From contig NZ_JAHBOI010000003.1 in assembly GCF_018531425.1 (NCBI RefSeq), positions 62,001 to 126,000 on the forward strand: DNA of 64,000 nt. The letters are read 5' to 3'. Position numbers and translations under genes: made by a program. Under the pieces are notes generated by a model, which worked only from the letters and a program-made list of their open reading frames with translations, made no database searches and was not told where the DNA came from. The DNA is from Paenarthrobacter sp. DKR-5 (GTDB lineage Bacteria > Actinomycetota > Actinomycetes > Actinomycetales > Micrococcaceae). This document shows positions 1 to 8,658 of this stretch, piece after piece; the stretch's first letter is position 1; each line of letters starts with the position of its first letter.

Positions 1-1
1 C

Positions 2-844
2 GACGAGTCCAAGGCGATGTACGACGCGGTGAAGGACGCCGGCATCGTGCACATGGTCGCGTTCAACTACCGCCGGACGCCCGCCGTCGCCCTGGCGAAG
101 AAGTACATCGAGGAAGGAGCGATCGGGCGCATCCTCAACTTCCGTGGTACCTACCTCCAGGACTGGAGCGCGGATCCGAACTCACCGCTCTCCTGGCGCT
201 TCCAGAAATCCGTGGCGGGCTCCGGCGCACTGGGCGACATCGCCACCCACGTGATTGACATGGCGCGCTACCTGGTGGGCGAGTTCTCCTCCGTCAACTC
301 GATCCTCTCGACCTGGATCCCGGACCGGCCGCTGCAGTCCGGCGGCGCGGACGCCCTCGGCAACGTGCGAGGCGGCGACGGGCCCCGAGCCGACGTCGAC
401 GTGGACGACGAGGTCATGACCATGATCCGCTTCGCCAGCGGAGCCGTCGGGTCAATCGAGGCGACCCGCAATGGGTGGGGCCGCAACAACTTCATTACCT
501 TCGAGATTCACGGCACCGAGGGCAGCATCGTCTTCAACTACGAGCGCCGTGACGAACTCCAGGTGTGCTTCGCAAGCGACGGCGACGACCGCCGTGGCTT
601 CCGGACGGTCTACACCGGTCCGGCACACCCATACGGCGACGGTCTGTGGCCGATCCCGGCGTTGGGTATCGGCTACGGCGAAACAAAGATCATCGAGGCG
701 CACGACTTCTTCAAGGCCATAGCGGAGGGCGGCAGCGTGAGCCCGAACTTCGCCGACGGTTACCAGACCGCCCTGATTGACGATGCGATAGTCGAATCAG
801 CGGAAAAGGAAGTGTGGGTCGACGTTCCCTCGATAGCGGACTAA
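2..844 (+). CDS. Gfo/Idh/MocA family oxidoreductase (5' end missing)
   Basis: The reading frame is open from the first bases of the window, so the N-terminal Rossmann NAD(P)-binding part lies outside. What is visible (281 residues) is the end of the nucleotide-binding domain and the C-terminal alpha/beta domain, with the family-typical stretch GDIATHVIDMARYLVG and the conserved EIHGTEGSIVF. Members are NAD(P)-dependent dehydrogenases of sugars or inositols. Substrate cannot be told from this fragment. It ends 11 nt before a strong hairpin, so it is probably the last gene of an operon entering from the left. Confidence 0.9.
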   Translation, partial: DESKAMYDAVKDAGIVHMVAFNYRRTPAVALAKKYIEEGAIGRILNFRGTYLQDWSADPNSPLSWRFQKSVAGSGALGDIATHVIDMARYLVGEFSSVNSILSTWIPDRPLQSGGADALGNVRGGDGPRADVDVDDEVMTMIRFASGAVGSIEATRNGWGRNNFITFEIHGTEGSIVFNYERRDELQVCFASDGDDRRGFRTVYTGPAHPYGDGLWPIPALGIGYGETKIIEAHDFFKAIAEGGSVSPNFADGYQTALIDDAIVESAEKEVWVDVPSIAD

Positions 845-855
845 GCCCCCCAAAC

Positions 856-884
856 GTGGGGGCGCCCCGCACCGGCGCCCCCAC
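856..884. terminator. Hairpin after the Gfo/Idh gene
   Basis: A perfect 11-bp inverted repeat (GTGGGGGCGCC / GGCGCCCCCAC) with a 7-nt loop begins 11 nt after the stop codon at 844. There is no T tract, as is common for GC-rich actinobacterial terminators. It also lies only 20 nt before the next start codon, so partial read-through is possible. Confidence 0.6.
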
Positions 885-903
885 CAACCCCCTAGGACCA
901 ACC

Positions 904-1212
904 ATGACTGACTTTCCTGATCGCCGGACCCCCGAGGTTTGGTTGATGCCGGTGTTCACGCCCGCACCCGGACGAGCGCAGGACCTGCGCAAGGCTCTCG
1001 CAGAGCTCCAAGGTGCCAGCCGGGACGACGAGGGCTGCCTGCAGTACACCGTGTTCGACGACGGCAGCCGGTTCGTCCTCATCGAGGGCTGGCGCCGCCA
1101 AACGGACCTCGACGCGCACAACGAGCAGGCCCATACTCGAGACTTTGTCGCCGTGTCGCCGGACCTTCTGGCGGAGCGGTTCACCGTCACCCCCGTAACG
1201 CCCCTTGCATGA
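904..1212 (+). CDS. Antibiotic biosynthesis monooxygenase (ABM) domain protein
   Basis: A 102-residue protein that fits a single dimeric alpha/beta-barrel (ABM, YgiN-like) domain. The patterns LMPVFTPAPGRAQDLRKAL, EGCLQYTVFDD and FVLIEGWRRQTDLDAH match this family, which acts on quinones or polyketides without a cofactor, or has no known catalysis. The ATG at 904 is chosen because the upstream in-frame extension to 814 runs through the terminator hairpin of the previous gene. It sits just before rhaM, which shares the ferredoxin-like fold, but a role in rhamnose use is not shown. Confidence 0.82.
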   Translation: MTDFPDRRTPEVWLMPVFTPAPGRAQDLRKALAELQGASRDDEGCLQYTVFDDGSRFVLIEGWRRQTDLDAHNEQAHTRDFVAVSPDLLAERFTVTPVTPLA

Positions 1213-1276
1213 ACCGTCAGGGTCGCCAGCGCCGTGGAGAGGGTGGAAGTCAGTGCGGGCCTCGCCGATCCCTCCG

Positions 1277-1332
1277 TTGACCTGCGCACGGCTCTCCCAT
1301 AGCGTGTCGCCCATGCTCCTGAAACGACTCAC
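1277..1332 (+). promoter_or_regulatory. Promoter and LacI-type operator of rhaM
   Basis: A -35 TTGACC (1277-1282) and a -10 TAGCGT (1300-1305) are 17 bp apart. The sequence CTGAAACGACTCAC (1319-1332) lies just downstream and matches 11 of 14 positions of the operator GTGAAACGATTCAA found before rhaI. The position over the initial transcribed region suggests repression by the LacI-type protein encoded at 7483-8496. Confidence 0.6.
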
Positions 1333-1347
1333 ACCCCGAGGCCGCTG

Positions 1348-1692
1348 ATGCGCGTGTGTCTGCGCTCCTCGGTGGACCCCAGCCGGCTCGAGGAATACCG
1401 CCAACGGCACGCGGAGGTGTGGCCGGAGATGCTCGAGGCGCTGCACCGCACGGGCTGGCGGAACTACTCGCTGTTCCTCGCCGATGACGGGCTCCTGATC
1501 GGCTACCTCGAATGCGACGACTTCGATGCCAGCCTCGCGCTGATGCAGCTCGAAGAGGTCAACGCCCGCTGGCAGAAGGAGATGGCCGCGCTGTTCTCGG
1601 ACCCCGGGCAGCAGCCGGACCAGGGCTTCGTGCGGGTTCCGGAGATCTTCAACCTCGAAGACCAGCGCGCCCGGCACAGCCGCCGAGTCTGA
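1348..1692 (+). CDS. rhaM: L-rhamnose mutarotase
   Basis: A 114-residue protein matching the usual ~105-residue RhaM/YiiL family, which interconverts alpha and beta anomers of L-rhamnose. Conserved segments are LEEYRQRHAEVWPEM with the catalytic His, GWRNYSLFLADD and the W of VNARWQKEM. It has its own promoter with a rhamnose-type operator 16 nt before the start. It is convergent with the rhamnosidase across a shared terminator. The match of family and neighbourhood makes the assignment firm. Confidence 0.93.
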   Translation: MRVCLRSSVDPSRLEEYRQRHAEVWPEMLEALHRTGWRNYSLFLADDGLLIGYLECDDFDASLALMQLEEVNARWQKEMAALFSDPGQQPDQGFVRVPEIFNLEDQRARHSRRV

Positions 1693-1748
1693 GCTTTCAG
1701 TTCGTGCGGGGTCCCCGGGTCCCTGGGCTCGCCGTGAGGAGTTTGACG

Positions 1749-1813
1749 GAAGGAGGGCCCCGGGCGCACAGTAGGTGAGCCGGACAGCTCCACTGGGCGG
1801 GGGGCCCTCCTTC
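1749..1813. terminator. Bidirectional terminator between rhaM and the rhamnosidase
   Basis: Arms GAAGGAGGGCCCC (1749-1761) and GGGGCCCTCCTTC (1801-1813) form a perfect 13-bp stem around a 39-nt loop. It lies between two convergent genes whose stops are at 1692 and 1830, so it can serve both. Confidence 0.65.
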
Positions 1814-1829
1814 TTACCAGTACTGAGGT

Positions 1830-4103
1830 TCAGCGCTGGGGCGCGGTGACCGCCGGGACGATGGTCACTTTCTCGGTCAGGTGGCCGGCCGAGAGCGGAC
1901 GGTCGTCCTGACCGGGCAAACGAAGGATGCCAGTGATCCCGGAGGGGACGTCAGCCTCGACCGTTAGCTGATCTCCCTCGAGCTCCCACCGCACGGCAAT
2001 GCGTCCGTGCGGGGTTTCGAGGGCCGTCTCCGCCTCGGTGAGACCGCCGCCGGGCAGCGGCGCGATCAACACAGAGGCGTAACCGGGGGTGAGGGGCGAA
2101 ATTCCGCCTACGACCCGGTGCATCCAATCAGCCACCGCGCCGAGGGCATAGTGGTTGAACGATGTCATCTCGCCCGGGTTGATGGTTCCGTCCGGAAGCA
2201 TCGAATCCCAGCGCTCCCATACCGTCGTCGCCCCCATCGTTACCGGGTACAACCACGATGGGCATTCGCGCTCCAGAAGCAGCCGGTAGGCGTCTTCAAC
2301 GTGACCGGTCTTGGTGAGCGCGTCGGTGATGAACGGCGTACCCGCGAAGCCGGTCGAGATGCGATAGCCCGCCGCCGCAGATAGTTCGGCGAGCCGCTCG
2401 CCGGCGGCTTTTTCGTCGGCTGCATCGAGCAGTTCGAACACGATCGCCAGCGCATAGACGGTGGCGCAGTCGCTGTGCACTACGCCGTCGCGCACATAGT
2501 TCGTGTTGAACGCGGAGCGCAGGTCGGAGGCAAGTTGTTCGAATTCCGCTTGCTCAGCAGTCAGACCGAGCAGCGCTGACGTTGCAGCCACGAGTTTTGC
2601 GCTGCGGTAGGCGCATGCGGTCGCAACGACGCCCTTGTCCGCCTTGGCCTTCGCCGGGTCTTCCGGCGGCGCGTCGGGGTCGAGCCAGTCTCCGAACTGA
2701 AAGTTCCCGTCCCATACGCCGGAGGGCGACAGCAGCGACCTCACGCGTCGGACATGGGAGGCCATCGAATCGAATTGCCTGCGCAGCACGTCCTCGTCGC
2801 CGTACGCCTGGTAGAGAGCCCAGGGGACCCACACCGACGCATCGCTCCAGATTGCCGTGGACTCCACCGGGCCGAAGGTCGTCGGCTTGTCGAGGTACTT
2901 CAGCACGTCGGGAATGACGAAGCCGACGATGCCGTCGTGGTGCTCTTGCTCAAGTGCCAGGTCGATAAGCCAGTCACTGAGGAACGCGTCCACGTCATAG
3001 AGAAAGGCTGCGGTCGGCGCGAAGGCCGCGATATCACCCGTCCAGCCAAGGCGCTCGTCACGTTGGGGGCAGTCCGTGGGCACATCGACGAAGTTGCCCC
3101 GCATTCCCCACACCACGTTCTCGTGGAACTGGTTGAGCGTGGGGTCCGATGTGCGGAACGTGCCGATCCGCTTGAGGTCGGAGCCGACGGCGACAGCAGT
3201 GAGGCTGTCCGGTACCAGCTCGCCCGGCCAGCCGGTGATTTCCGCATAGCGGAATCCATGGAAGGTGAAGGTCGGTTCGAACACATCCTCGCCGCCGCTC
3301 AGGATGAATTTGTCGGTGGCGAGAGCGCTTCGAAGCGGCCGGGTGCCGAGCTCGCCGCCTTCGAGAACCTCCGCATGCCGGACGGTTATCTCCGTCCCCG
3401 CGGGCCCGTGCGCACGGATCTTGATCCAGCCGACGAGATTCTGGCCAAAGTCCACCAACGTCTTCCCCGAGGGCGACGTGGTGATTTCTTTGACGGGCAG
3501 CTCCGCCCAGCGCTTCACGGCCGGACCGACATACGGCGTGAGCCTGGCTGCGTCGAAATCGAGCGGCTCTACGCCCTTCCAGCCCTCGCCGGCAAAAGCG
3601 GGTTGCTTCCACGAATCGTCCACAAGGCGCCCGTCGATGGTCTCGCCGTCGTAGAGGTCGTTCGCGAGCACAGCGCTCGGTCCTGAGCTCCACGTATCAT
3701 CCGTGCCGACGACCTGGGTCGTGCCGTCTTCGAATGTCACCTCCAGCTGGGCGAACGCGCCGAGTTTGTCGCCGTAAAATCCGGAGCCCCCCATCCAGGT
3801 CAGACGGCCGCGGAACCAGCCGTTTCCGAGCGCCAATCCCAGGACGCTGGTGTTATCCACGAGCTGGGTGACGTCATAGGTAGCGTACCGGAGCCGCCAC
3901 TCGTAGCTGCTCCATCCCGGCGTCAACAGATCCTCGGACACCGGGCGTCCGTTCAGCCACGCTTCGACGACACCGAGCGCGGTGAGTGTCAGCGTGGCGC
4001 GTGCGACGGCGCCGTGGCCTTCTTCGAGGACAAATTCACGCCGCAGCAGGGGTGCTCCGTTGAAGTCCTCGGCGGCGGTGATCATGCGGGCTTGCCAGTT
4101 CAT
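1830..4103 (-). CDS. Alpha-L-rhamnosidase (GH78)
   Basis: A 757-residue glycoside hydrolase family 78 enzyme that frees terminal L-rhamnose from glycosides. The N-terminal beta-sandwich segment (LGVVEAWLNGRPVSEDLLTPGWSS split by the typical WLNG motif) is followed by VDFGQNLVGW, GFRYAEI and the (alpha/alpha)6 barrel with DCPQRDERLGWTGD, which carries the catalytic acid region. The ATG at 4103 has GGAG 8 nt upstream; a GTG at 4136 lacks a site. There is no signal peptide, so it should act in the cytoplasm on imported rhamnosides. It is the last gene of the transporter operon. Confidence 0.93.
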   Translation of the reverse strand: MNWQARMITAAEDFNGAPLLRREFVLEEGHGAVARATLTLTALGVVEAWLNGRPVSEDLLTPGWSSYEWRLRYATYDVTQLVDNTSVLGLALGNGWFRGRLTWMGGSGFYGDKLGAFAQLEVTFEDGTTQVVGTDDTWSSGPSAVLANDLYDGETIDGRLVDDSWKQPAFAGEGWKGVEPLDFDAARLTPYVGPAVKRWAELPVKEITTSPSGKTLVDFGQNLVGWIKIRAHGPAGTEITVRHAEVLEGGELGTRPLRSALATDKFILSGGEDVFEPTFTFHGFRYAEITGWPGELVPDSLTAVAVGSDLKRIGTFRTSDPTLNQFHENVVWGMRGNFVDVPTDCPQRDERLGWTGDIAAFAPTAAFLYDVDAFLSDWLIDLALEQEHHDGIVGFVIPDVLKYLDKPTTFGPVESTAIWSDASVWVPWALYQAYGDEDVLRRQFDSMASHVRRVRSLLSPSGVWDGNFQFGDWLDPDAPPEDPAKAKADKGVVATACAYRSAKLVAATSALLGLTAEQAEFEQLASDLRSAFNTNYVRDGVVHSDCATVYALAIVFELLDAADEKAAGERLAELSAAAGYRISTGFAGTPFITDALTKTGHVEDAYRLLLERECPSWLYPVTMGATTVWERWDSMLPDGTINPGEMTSFNHYALGAVADWMHRVVGGISPLTPGYASVLIAPLPGGGLTEAETALETPHGRIAVRWELEGDQLTVEADVPSGITGILRLPGQDDRPLSAGHLTEKVTIVPAVTAPQR

Positions 4104-4142
4104 AGATATATCTCCAATGGATTCGTTCCGGGTCACGGGGTA

Positions 4143-4976
4143 TCAGCCTTTGACAGCGCCGCTGGTCATGCCGGCGACGATCTGCCTGTTGAAGAAGATG
4201 TAAGCGAGGAGGGGCGGGATGGTGATGAGGAAAATCGCCATGAACAGGAGGTTGTAGAAGCTCAGGTTCTGGCCGGAAAAGGTGTAGAGCGCGAGCTGCA
4301 CAGTCACGTTGTGGTTTCCGGGGAGGAAGTAGAGCGGGCCAGCGAAATCGTTGAAGACGAAGACGGACTGCACCACGATCACCGTCACCACCACGGGGCG
4401 CAGGAGCGGCAGCACGACCCGGAGAAAAAGGCGGACAGGTCCGGCGCCGTCGAGCACGGCTGCTTCGTCGAGTTCGCGCGGGATGTTGCCGACGAACGCG
4501 CGGAACAACAGGATACAGAAGGAGAGTCCGAAGGTTGCCTCGATCAGGATCATCCCTGGCATGGTTCCGAAGAGCTTCAGACCCTTAAGCACCCAGATGG
4601 TGGGGACCACTGCGGGCGGAACGATGAGGCCGGCGAGGACGAAGAAGTTGACGAGCGGACCCCATTTGCTTTTCTTGCGCGCGAGAACGTACCCGGCCAT
4701 TGCCGAGACGACCACCATCAGCGCCACCGAAACGATTGTCAGGATCGAGCTGTTCAGGATTGCCCGCCACAGCACGCCGTCATTCGATTTCAGGGTTTCC
4801 AACAGGTTTGGAAAGAACTGCCAGTCCGTGGGCCAGGAGAAGGCGAGGTTCGAGGCCTCGGCCGGGGTCTTGGCGGCTTGCAGCAGGACGAAGGCAAACG
4901 GGACGAGGAAGACGACGAAGGACACGACGATTGCGACAACGCCGACAATCCAAACCCTGGTGCGTTTGGGCGTCAC
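4143..4976 (-). CDS. Carbohydrate ABC transporter permease (MalG/UgpE type)
   Basis: A 277-residue membrane protein with about six transmembrane helices, and the permease EAA loop near residue 185 (RELDEAAVLDGAGPVRLF), which contacts the ATPase. It pairs with the MalF-type permease that overlaps it by 4 nt (ATGA). No ATPase gene is in the operon, so a shared MsiK-like ATPase encoded elsewhere probably energises it, as is usual for actinobacterial CUT1 systems. The rhamnosidase gene follows 39 nt after its stop, which suggests import of rhamnose-containing glycosides. Confidence 0.92.
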   Translation of the reverse strand: MTPKRTRVWIVGVVAIVVSFVVFLVPFAFVLLQAAKTPAEASNLAFSWPTDWQFFPNLLETLKSNDGVLWRAILNSSILTIVSVALMVVVSAMAGYVLARKKSKWGPLVNFFVLAGLIVPPAVVPTIWVLKGLKLFGTMPGMILIEATFGLSFCILLFRAFVGNIPRELDEAAVLDGAGPVRLFLRVVLPLLRPVVVTVIVVQSVFVFNDFAGPLYFLPGNHNVTVQLALYTFSGQNLSFYNLLFMAIFLITIPPLLAYIFFNRQIVAGMTSGAVKG

Positions 4977-5908
4977 AGTTCCACCGGCTTTCGGTTGAGG
5001 AAATAGGAGAGGGGCACCATGATCACCGTGACCAGCAGGAAGAGCACCACGTTGCCGGCGGTGGAGAGGCCGTAAAAGCCGGCCTGGTACTGCTTGTAGA
5101 TCACGGAGGCGAGCACGTCGCTGGTGAAGCCGGGACCGCCACCGGTGGTGGCCCAGATGATGTCAAACGATCGGAGGCCACCGATCAGGGAGAGAATGAT
5201 GACGGTCGCCGTCGCCCCTTTGGAGAGAGGGATCGTAATCAGTCGAATCGTTTTCCACGAGCTGGCCCCGTCGATCCGCGCCGCCTCGAAGTACTCGTTG
5301 GGGATCGCGACAATGCCGGCCATGAAGATGAGGGTCGCGATGCCGACGCCCTTCCAAATATCAACTCCCGCGATCGTATAGAGGGCGAGGTTGGGATCGG
5401 TGAACCAGCCCGGTTGAGGCAGCCCGAAGAAGCCGAGAACTGCATTCACCATGCCGTGGAACGGATCGAGCAAAGACTTGAACATGATCCCGACACCGAT
5501 CGTGGAGAGCAGCACAGGGAAAAATATGACGGCGCGGAGGTACCCGCGGCCGAGGATCGGGCTGGTGAGCAGCAGCGCGAGGAAGAAGCCGAGGATGACC
5601 TTGGAACCTGAGGTAAGGGCCGCATAGATCAAGGTGTGGATGAAGCTCGTGTAGAGCTGAGGGTCCCTGAAGAACTGCACGAAGTTCTCAAACCCGATGA
5701 ACTGCGCGTCGAACAGTGACCAGCGAGTCAGGGAGAAGTAGAACGACGAGAACGAGGGAATGACGAAGAAGACGACATACAACACGATCGCTGGAAGGAA
5801 GAACCAGGTCGGATAGAACGACTTGATCGGTCTCCGTTTCCTCGCGGCCGGCTCTTGGGCGACGATGTCGGCCGCTCGTCTTGCGGTCGCGGCATTAGCA
5901 GTCGACAT
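4973..5908 (-). CDS. Carbohydrate ABC transporter permease (MalF/UgpA type)
   Basis: A 311-residue permease with a cytoplasmic Arg/Lys-rich N-terminus, then six predicted membrane spans starting near WFFLPAIVLYVVFFVIPSF. The EAA motif appears as NEYFEAARIDGASSWKTIR. It forms the heterodimeric channel with the gene overlapping its stop codon. It is separated from the binding-protein gene by 104 nt carrying two hairpins. Confidence 0.92.
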   Translation of the reverse strand: MSTANAATARRAADIVAQEPAARKRRPIKSFYPTWFFLPAIVLYVVFFVIPSFSSFYFSLTRWSLFDAQFIGFENFVQFFRDPQLYTSFIHTLIYAALTSGSKVILGFFLALLLTSPILGRGYLRAVIFFPVLLSTIGVGIMFKSLLDPFHGMVNAVLGFFGLPQPGWFTDPNLALYTIAGVDIWKGVGIATLIFMAGIVAIPNEYFEAARIDGASSWKTIRLITIPLSKGATATVIILSLIGGLRSFDIIWATTGGGPGFTSDVLASVIYKQYQAGFYGLSTAGNVVLFLLVTVIMVPLSYFLNRKPVEL

Positions 5909-5943
5909 GTTTACTCCTCATTGAGTTCAGTGCTGTGGTGCAG

Positions 5944-5994
5944 GCGCGGGGCCGACCGGGCAGCCGGCCCCGCGCTCGGACGCCAGGCGTCCGA
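5944..5994 (-). terminator. Two hairpins between binding-protein and permease genes
   Basis: Arms GCGCGGGGCCG (5944-5954) and CGGCCCCGCGC (5965-5975) make an 11-bp stem. A second stem, TCGGACGC / GCGTCCGA (5976-5983 with 5987-5994), follows directly. Such intercistronic hairpins after a binding-protein gene usually stabilise its mRNA or end part of the transcripts so that binding protein exceeds permease. Confidence 0.55.
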
Positions 5995-6012
5995 TGGGTT
6001 TGTCCGGCGGAC

Positions 6013-7320
6013 CTACCAGCCCTTGATGCCGAGTTGCTGGGCTTGCGCCTTCACGTCCTGGTCGTAGAGTGCCGCCCCCTCCTTGTCGGTGGAGATGCCC
6101 GAGCCGACCTGGATGAGGATCTTCTCCAGGTTCGGGCCCTTGATCGGCGAGAGGAACTCCAGCGCGAGGCCTGTTTTCTTCGCGTCCTGGTACTTGAGTT
6201 CGTCCTTGACCAGGGCCGGGGCGCTGTCCGGGACCTTGCAGGCACTGGTCGCGAACGGGCCGGCCGGAGTGCCCACGCTGTTCTGGATGTCGCAGCCCTT
6301 GGCGGAGTTGATGAAGGCAACCAGCTTCTTCGCGGCCGCGAGCTTGTCATCCGTCGTGGACTTCGGAATGTAGGCGCCGAATGCCGCCCAGACGGTCGCG
6401 TGGGGGTCGCCCGAGTCGGCCGGCATCGCGAAGTAGCCGATGTCGTTCACCTGGTCGGGGTTGCTCTGCACAACGTTGCCGATCACGGAGGTGATCATGG
6501 GGTACTGCGCACCCTTGCCGGTCGCGAGCATCTTCAGCGCGTTCACGTTGGTCAAGGAAGCATAGTCCTTGTTCATGAGGCCCTTGTCGAAGATTTCCCG
6601 CGTGTGAGTGAAACCGGCCAGGGCAGGCGGGTTCGAATACTTCGCTTTGTTGTTCGTGTAGTCACTCGCCCAGTTCGGATTCTGGGCGCTGATGTTGGCG
6701 AAATCGGCGAGGACGAACAGCTGCGAGGTCCAGGTGTCACCGTAGGACTGGATCACCGGGGTGATCCCGGCCGCCTTGATCTTCTCGCTGTTGCTGATGA
6801 ATTCGTCCCACGTCTTCGGCACCGACAGCCCGAGCTTCGCGTAGACCTTCTTGTTGTACATGATGCCGCCGTCAAACGTGGTTCCCCACGGAGCGCCGTA
6901 CAGGCCCTTGTCCGTGCTGACGGTCTTCTTGAAGTCGTCGGTAAGATCTTTGGCCCAGGGCTCGTCCGTGAGGGGCTGGAGCTGGCTGTCCGGGTGGAGC
7001 GCCTGGAAAAGGGAACCGGAGTTGTACAGAAAGACGTCGTTCATTTCGCCGGTGGAAAGCCGCGTCTTGATGAGGTTGTCGCCGTCCGTGCCGCCGGGTC
7101 GCGTCTCAACCTTCACGGTGATCGACGGGTTTTCCTTCTGGAAGGCGGTGGCCAGATCGTTCGCGAATTTTGTGTTGACGGGGTCATTGCCGCCTGCAAG
7201 CAGCGAAATCGTCGTTGATCCGGACCCGCTTGCAGAGCCACAGGCGGCCAGGGTTGCAGCCAGCATTGCTGTGCCTCCGATGATGGCAGCAATGCGGGAT
7301 GCCGTCCGTCGAGCAAACAT
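6013..7320 (-). CDS. ABC transporter extracellular solute-binding lipoprotein
   Basis: A 435-residue family-1 binding protein. The start at 7320 is preceded by GAGGAGG at good spacing, and gives an Arg-rich N-terminus, hydrophobic stretch and lipobox LAAC at about residue 27. The mature part has the usual two-lobe features (TISLLAGGNDPVN, GLYGAPWGTTFDGGIMYNKKV). It should capture the sugar outside the membrane for the two permeases downstream. Context predicts rhamnose or a rhamnoside as ligand. Confidence 0.92.
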   Translation of the reverse strand: MFARRTASRIAAIIGGTAMLAATLAACGSASGSGSTTISLLAGGNDPVNTKFANDLATAFQKENPSITVKVETRPGGTDGDNLIKTRLSTGEMNDVFLYNSGSLFQALHPDSQLQPLTDEPWAKDLTDDFKKTVSTDKGLYGAPWGTTFDGGIMYNKKVYAKLGLSVPKTWDEFISNSEKIKAAGITPVIQSYGDTWTSQLFVLADFANISAQNPNWASDYTNNKAKYSNPPALAGFTHTREIFDKGLMNKDYASLTNVNALKMLATGKGAQYPMITSVIGNVVQSNPDQVNDIGYFAMPADSGDPHATVWAAFGAYIPKSTTDDKLAAAKKLVAFINSAKGCDIQNSVGTPAGPFATSACKVPDSAPALVKDELKYQDAKKTGLALEFLSPIKGPNLEKILIQVGSGISTDKEGAALYDQDVKAQAQQLGIKGW

Positions 7321-7370
7321 GAAATACCTCCTCGTATTTAGCGTTGTGCCTCCGCGGGTTTCGGATCGCA

Positions 7371-7437
7371 TTGAAACGCTTCAACTCAAGGTAGAGGAGC
7401 ATGGGTTGGGCGTCAATACCCCCCTGTAACGATTCAG
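7371..7437 (-). promoter_or_regulatory. Promoter with two LacI-type operators for the rhamnose transporter operon
   Basis: Reading the minus strand, a -35 TTGACG (7411-7416) and a -10 TACCTT (7388-7393) are 17 bp apart. The near-palindrome TTGAAACGCTTCAA (7371-7384) covers the start region, and a weaker copy, CTGTAACGATTCAG (7424-7437), lies upstream of the -35. The centres are 53 bp apart, close to five helical turns, which would allow looping. The sites resemble those before rhaI and rhaM. Confidence 0.65.
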
Positions 7438-7482
7438 TCTCGCGGCCCGCAGTTCAGCGTGCCGGTCTTGCGTCGGATGCTC

Positions 7483-8496
7483 TTAAGCGCCGACGGTGCT
7501 AGCCCGTGCGACCAGTTCGGGTTCGTAGACGACCTGCCGGTGCTTGTCGGGGTGGCTGATTTCCTCGGCCAGGAGCTCGACGGCGGTTTGGCCCAACAGG
7601 CGCGTGGGCTGCCGGATGGAGGAGAGCGGGACAACGGCCGAGGAGGCGAAATCGATGTCGTCGTAGCCGATGAGGGCCACATCATCCGGGATCCTGAGGT
7701 CGCGGAGCATCGTCAGTGACTGCATGACTCCCAGTGCCAGCAGGTCGTTGGCGCAGAAGATGCCGTCCGGCCGCTCTGCCTTGCTGCGGGCCGCCAGCCG
7801 GTCACCCGCAGCGCGCCCAGCGAGCACGGTCAGCTCCTTCTCTTCGAAGACTTCCATGCCCGCGCCCGGGGTCTCCGCGACCGCTCGCTCCGCGCCCAAC
7901 CTCCGGTCATGCACCTGTCTGATGCTGTCCGGGCCGCCAATGAAGGCCAGCCGTCGCCGGCCCAGCTCCAGCAGGTGCCGAGCCGCAAGGTAACCTCCGA
8001 CGGTGTCATCCACGGATACGGAGCTGAACAGGGTCGGATCGGCAATCCGGTCCACCAGTACGGCCGGCACACCGCGGTCGCGCAGCGCCATGACGCGGTC
8101 GCTGACATCGCCCACGGGGGAAATGAGCAGGCCCTGCACGCGCTGTTCTTCGAACAAATCGATGTAATGACTTTCGCGGTCTTCGTCCTGCCCGCTGTTG
8201 CCGAGGACGACGGCGCTGCCCGTTTCGGCGGCCGCGTCCTCGGCCGCGCGGGCGACCGAGGTGAAGAACGGGTTGCCGACGTCGAGCACGATCAGGCCGA
8301 TGGTCCGGCTGCGCCCGGCCCTGAGTTGCCGGGCGGCGTCATTGCGCACGAAGCCGAGTTCCCGGATCGCGGCGAGCACACGCTTCCGTTTCTCCTCGGC
8401 CACGCGTTCGGGATGGTTGAGCACGTTGGAGACGGTCCCGACGGCGACGTTGGCCCGCTGGGCCACGTCCTTCACGCTCACCGATTGTCCGTTCAT
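7483..8496 (-). CDS. LacI family transcriptional regulator, probable rhamnose regulator
   Basis: A 337-residue LacI/GalR protein. The N-terminal helix-turn-helix (VSVKDVAQRANVAVGTVSNVL, hinge ARQLRAGRSRTIGLIV) is followed by a periplasmic-binding-like effector domain (PDGIFCANDLLALGVM, ALIGYDDIDFA). The ATG at 8496 is the standard family start; the frame stays open far upstream only because of high GC. It lies between the transporter operon and the divergent catabolic operon, both of which carry the same operator, so it probably represses both until rhamnose or a derivative binds. Confidence 0.92.
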   Translation of the reverse strand: MNGQSVSVKDVAQRANVAVGTVSNVLNHPERVAEEKRKRVLAAIRELGFVRNDAARQLRAGRSRTIGLIVLDVGNPFFTSVARAAEDAAAETGSAVVLGNSGQDEDRESHYIDLFEEQRVQGLLISPVGDVSDRVMALRDRGVPAVLVDRIADPTLFSSVSVDDTVGGYLAARHLLELGRRRLAFIGGPDSIRQVHDRRLGAERAVAETPGAGMEVFEEKELTVLAGRAAGDRLAARSKAERPDGIFCANDLLALGVMQSLTMLRDLRIPDDVALIGYDDIDFASSAVVPLSSIRQPTRLLGQTAVELLAEEISHPDKHRQVVYEPELVARASTVGA

Positions 8497-8527
8497 CCTG
8501 ACCCCTTCCCGTCTGGCGCTCAAAGCC

Positions 8528-8582
8528 TTGACGCCCCATTTCTGCAAGGATATCGTTGAAACGTCACAGTGAAACGATTCAA
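8528..8582 (+). promoter_or_regulatory. Promoter and tandem operators of the rhamnose catabolic operon
   Basis: A -35 TTGACG (8528-8533) and a -10 TATCGT (8551-8556) are 17 bp apart. GTGAAACGATTCAA (8569-8582) is a near-palindrome, and TTGAAACGTCACAG (8556-8569) repeats its left half directly before it, overlapping the -10. Repressor here would block polymerase on the rhaI operon. Confidence 0.65.
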
Positions 8583-8658
8583 CAAGTCGACCGGGTGTCT
8601 GCACCCGCGTCGTGCATCCGCCGGCCGCCCTCATCGCGCCGCACCGAAGGAGCAATCC

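Noticed and set aside
4014-5006. Long plus-strand frames over the ABC permease genes
   Set aside because: Highly charged His/Glu/Asp-rich translations with no domain, antisense to conserved permeases.
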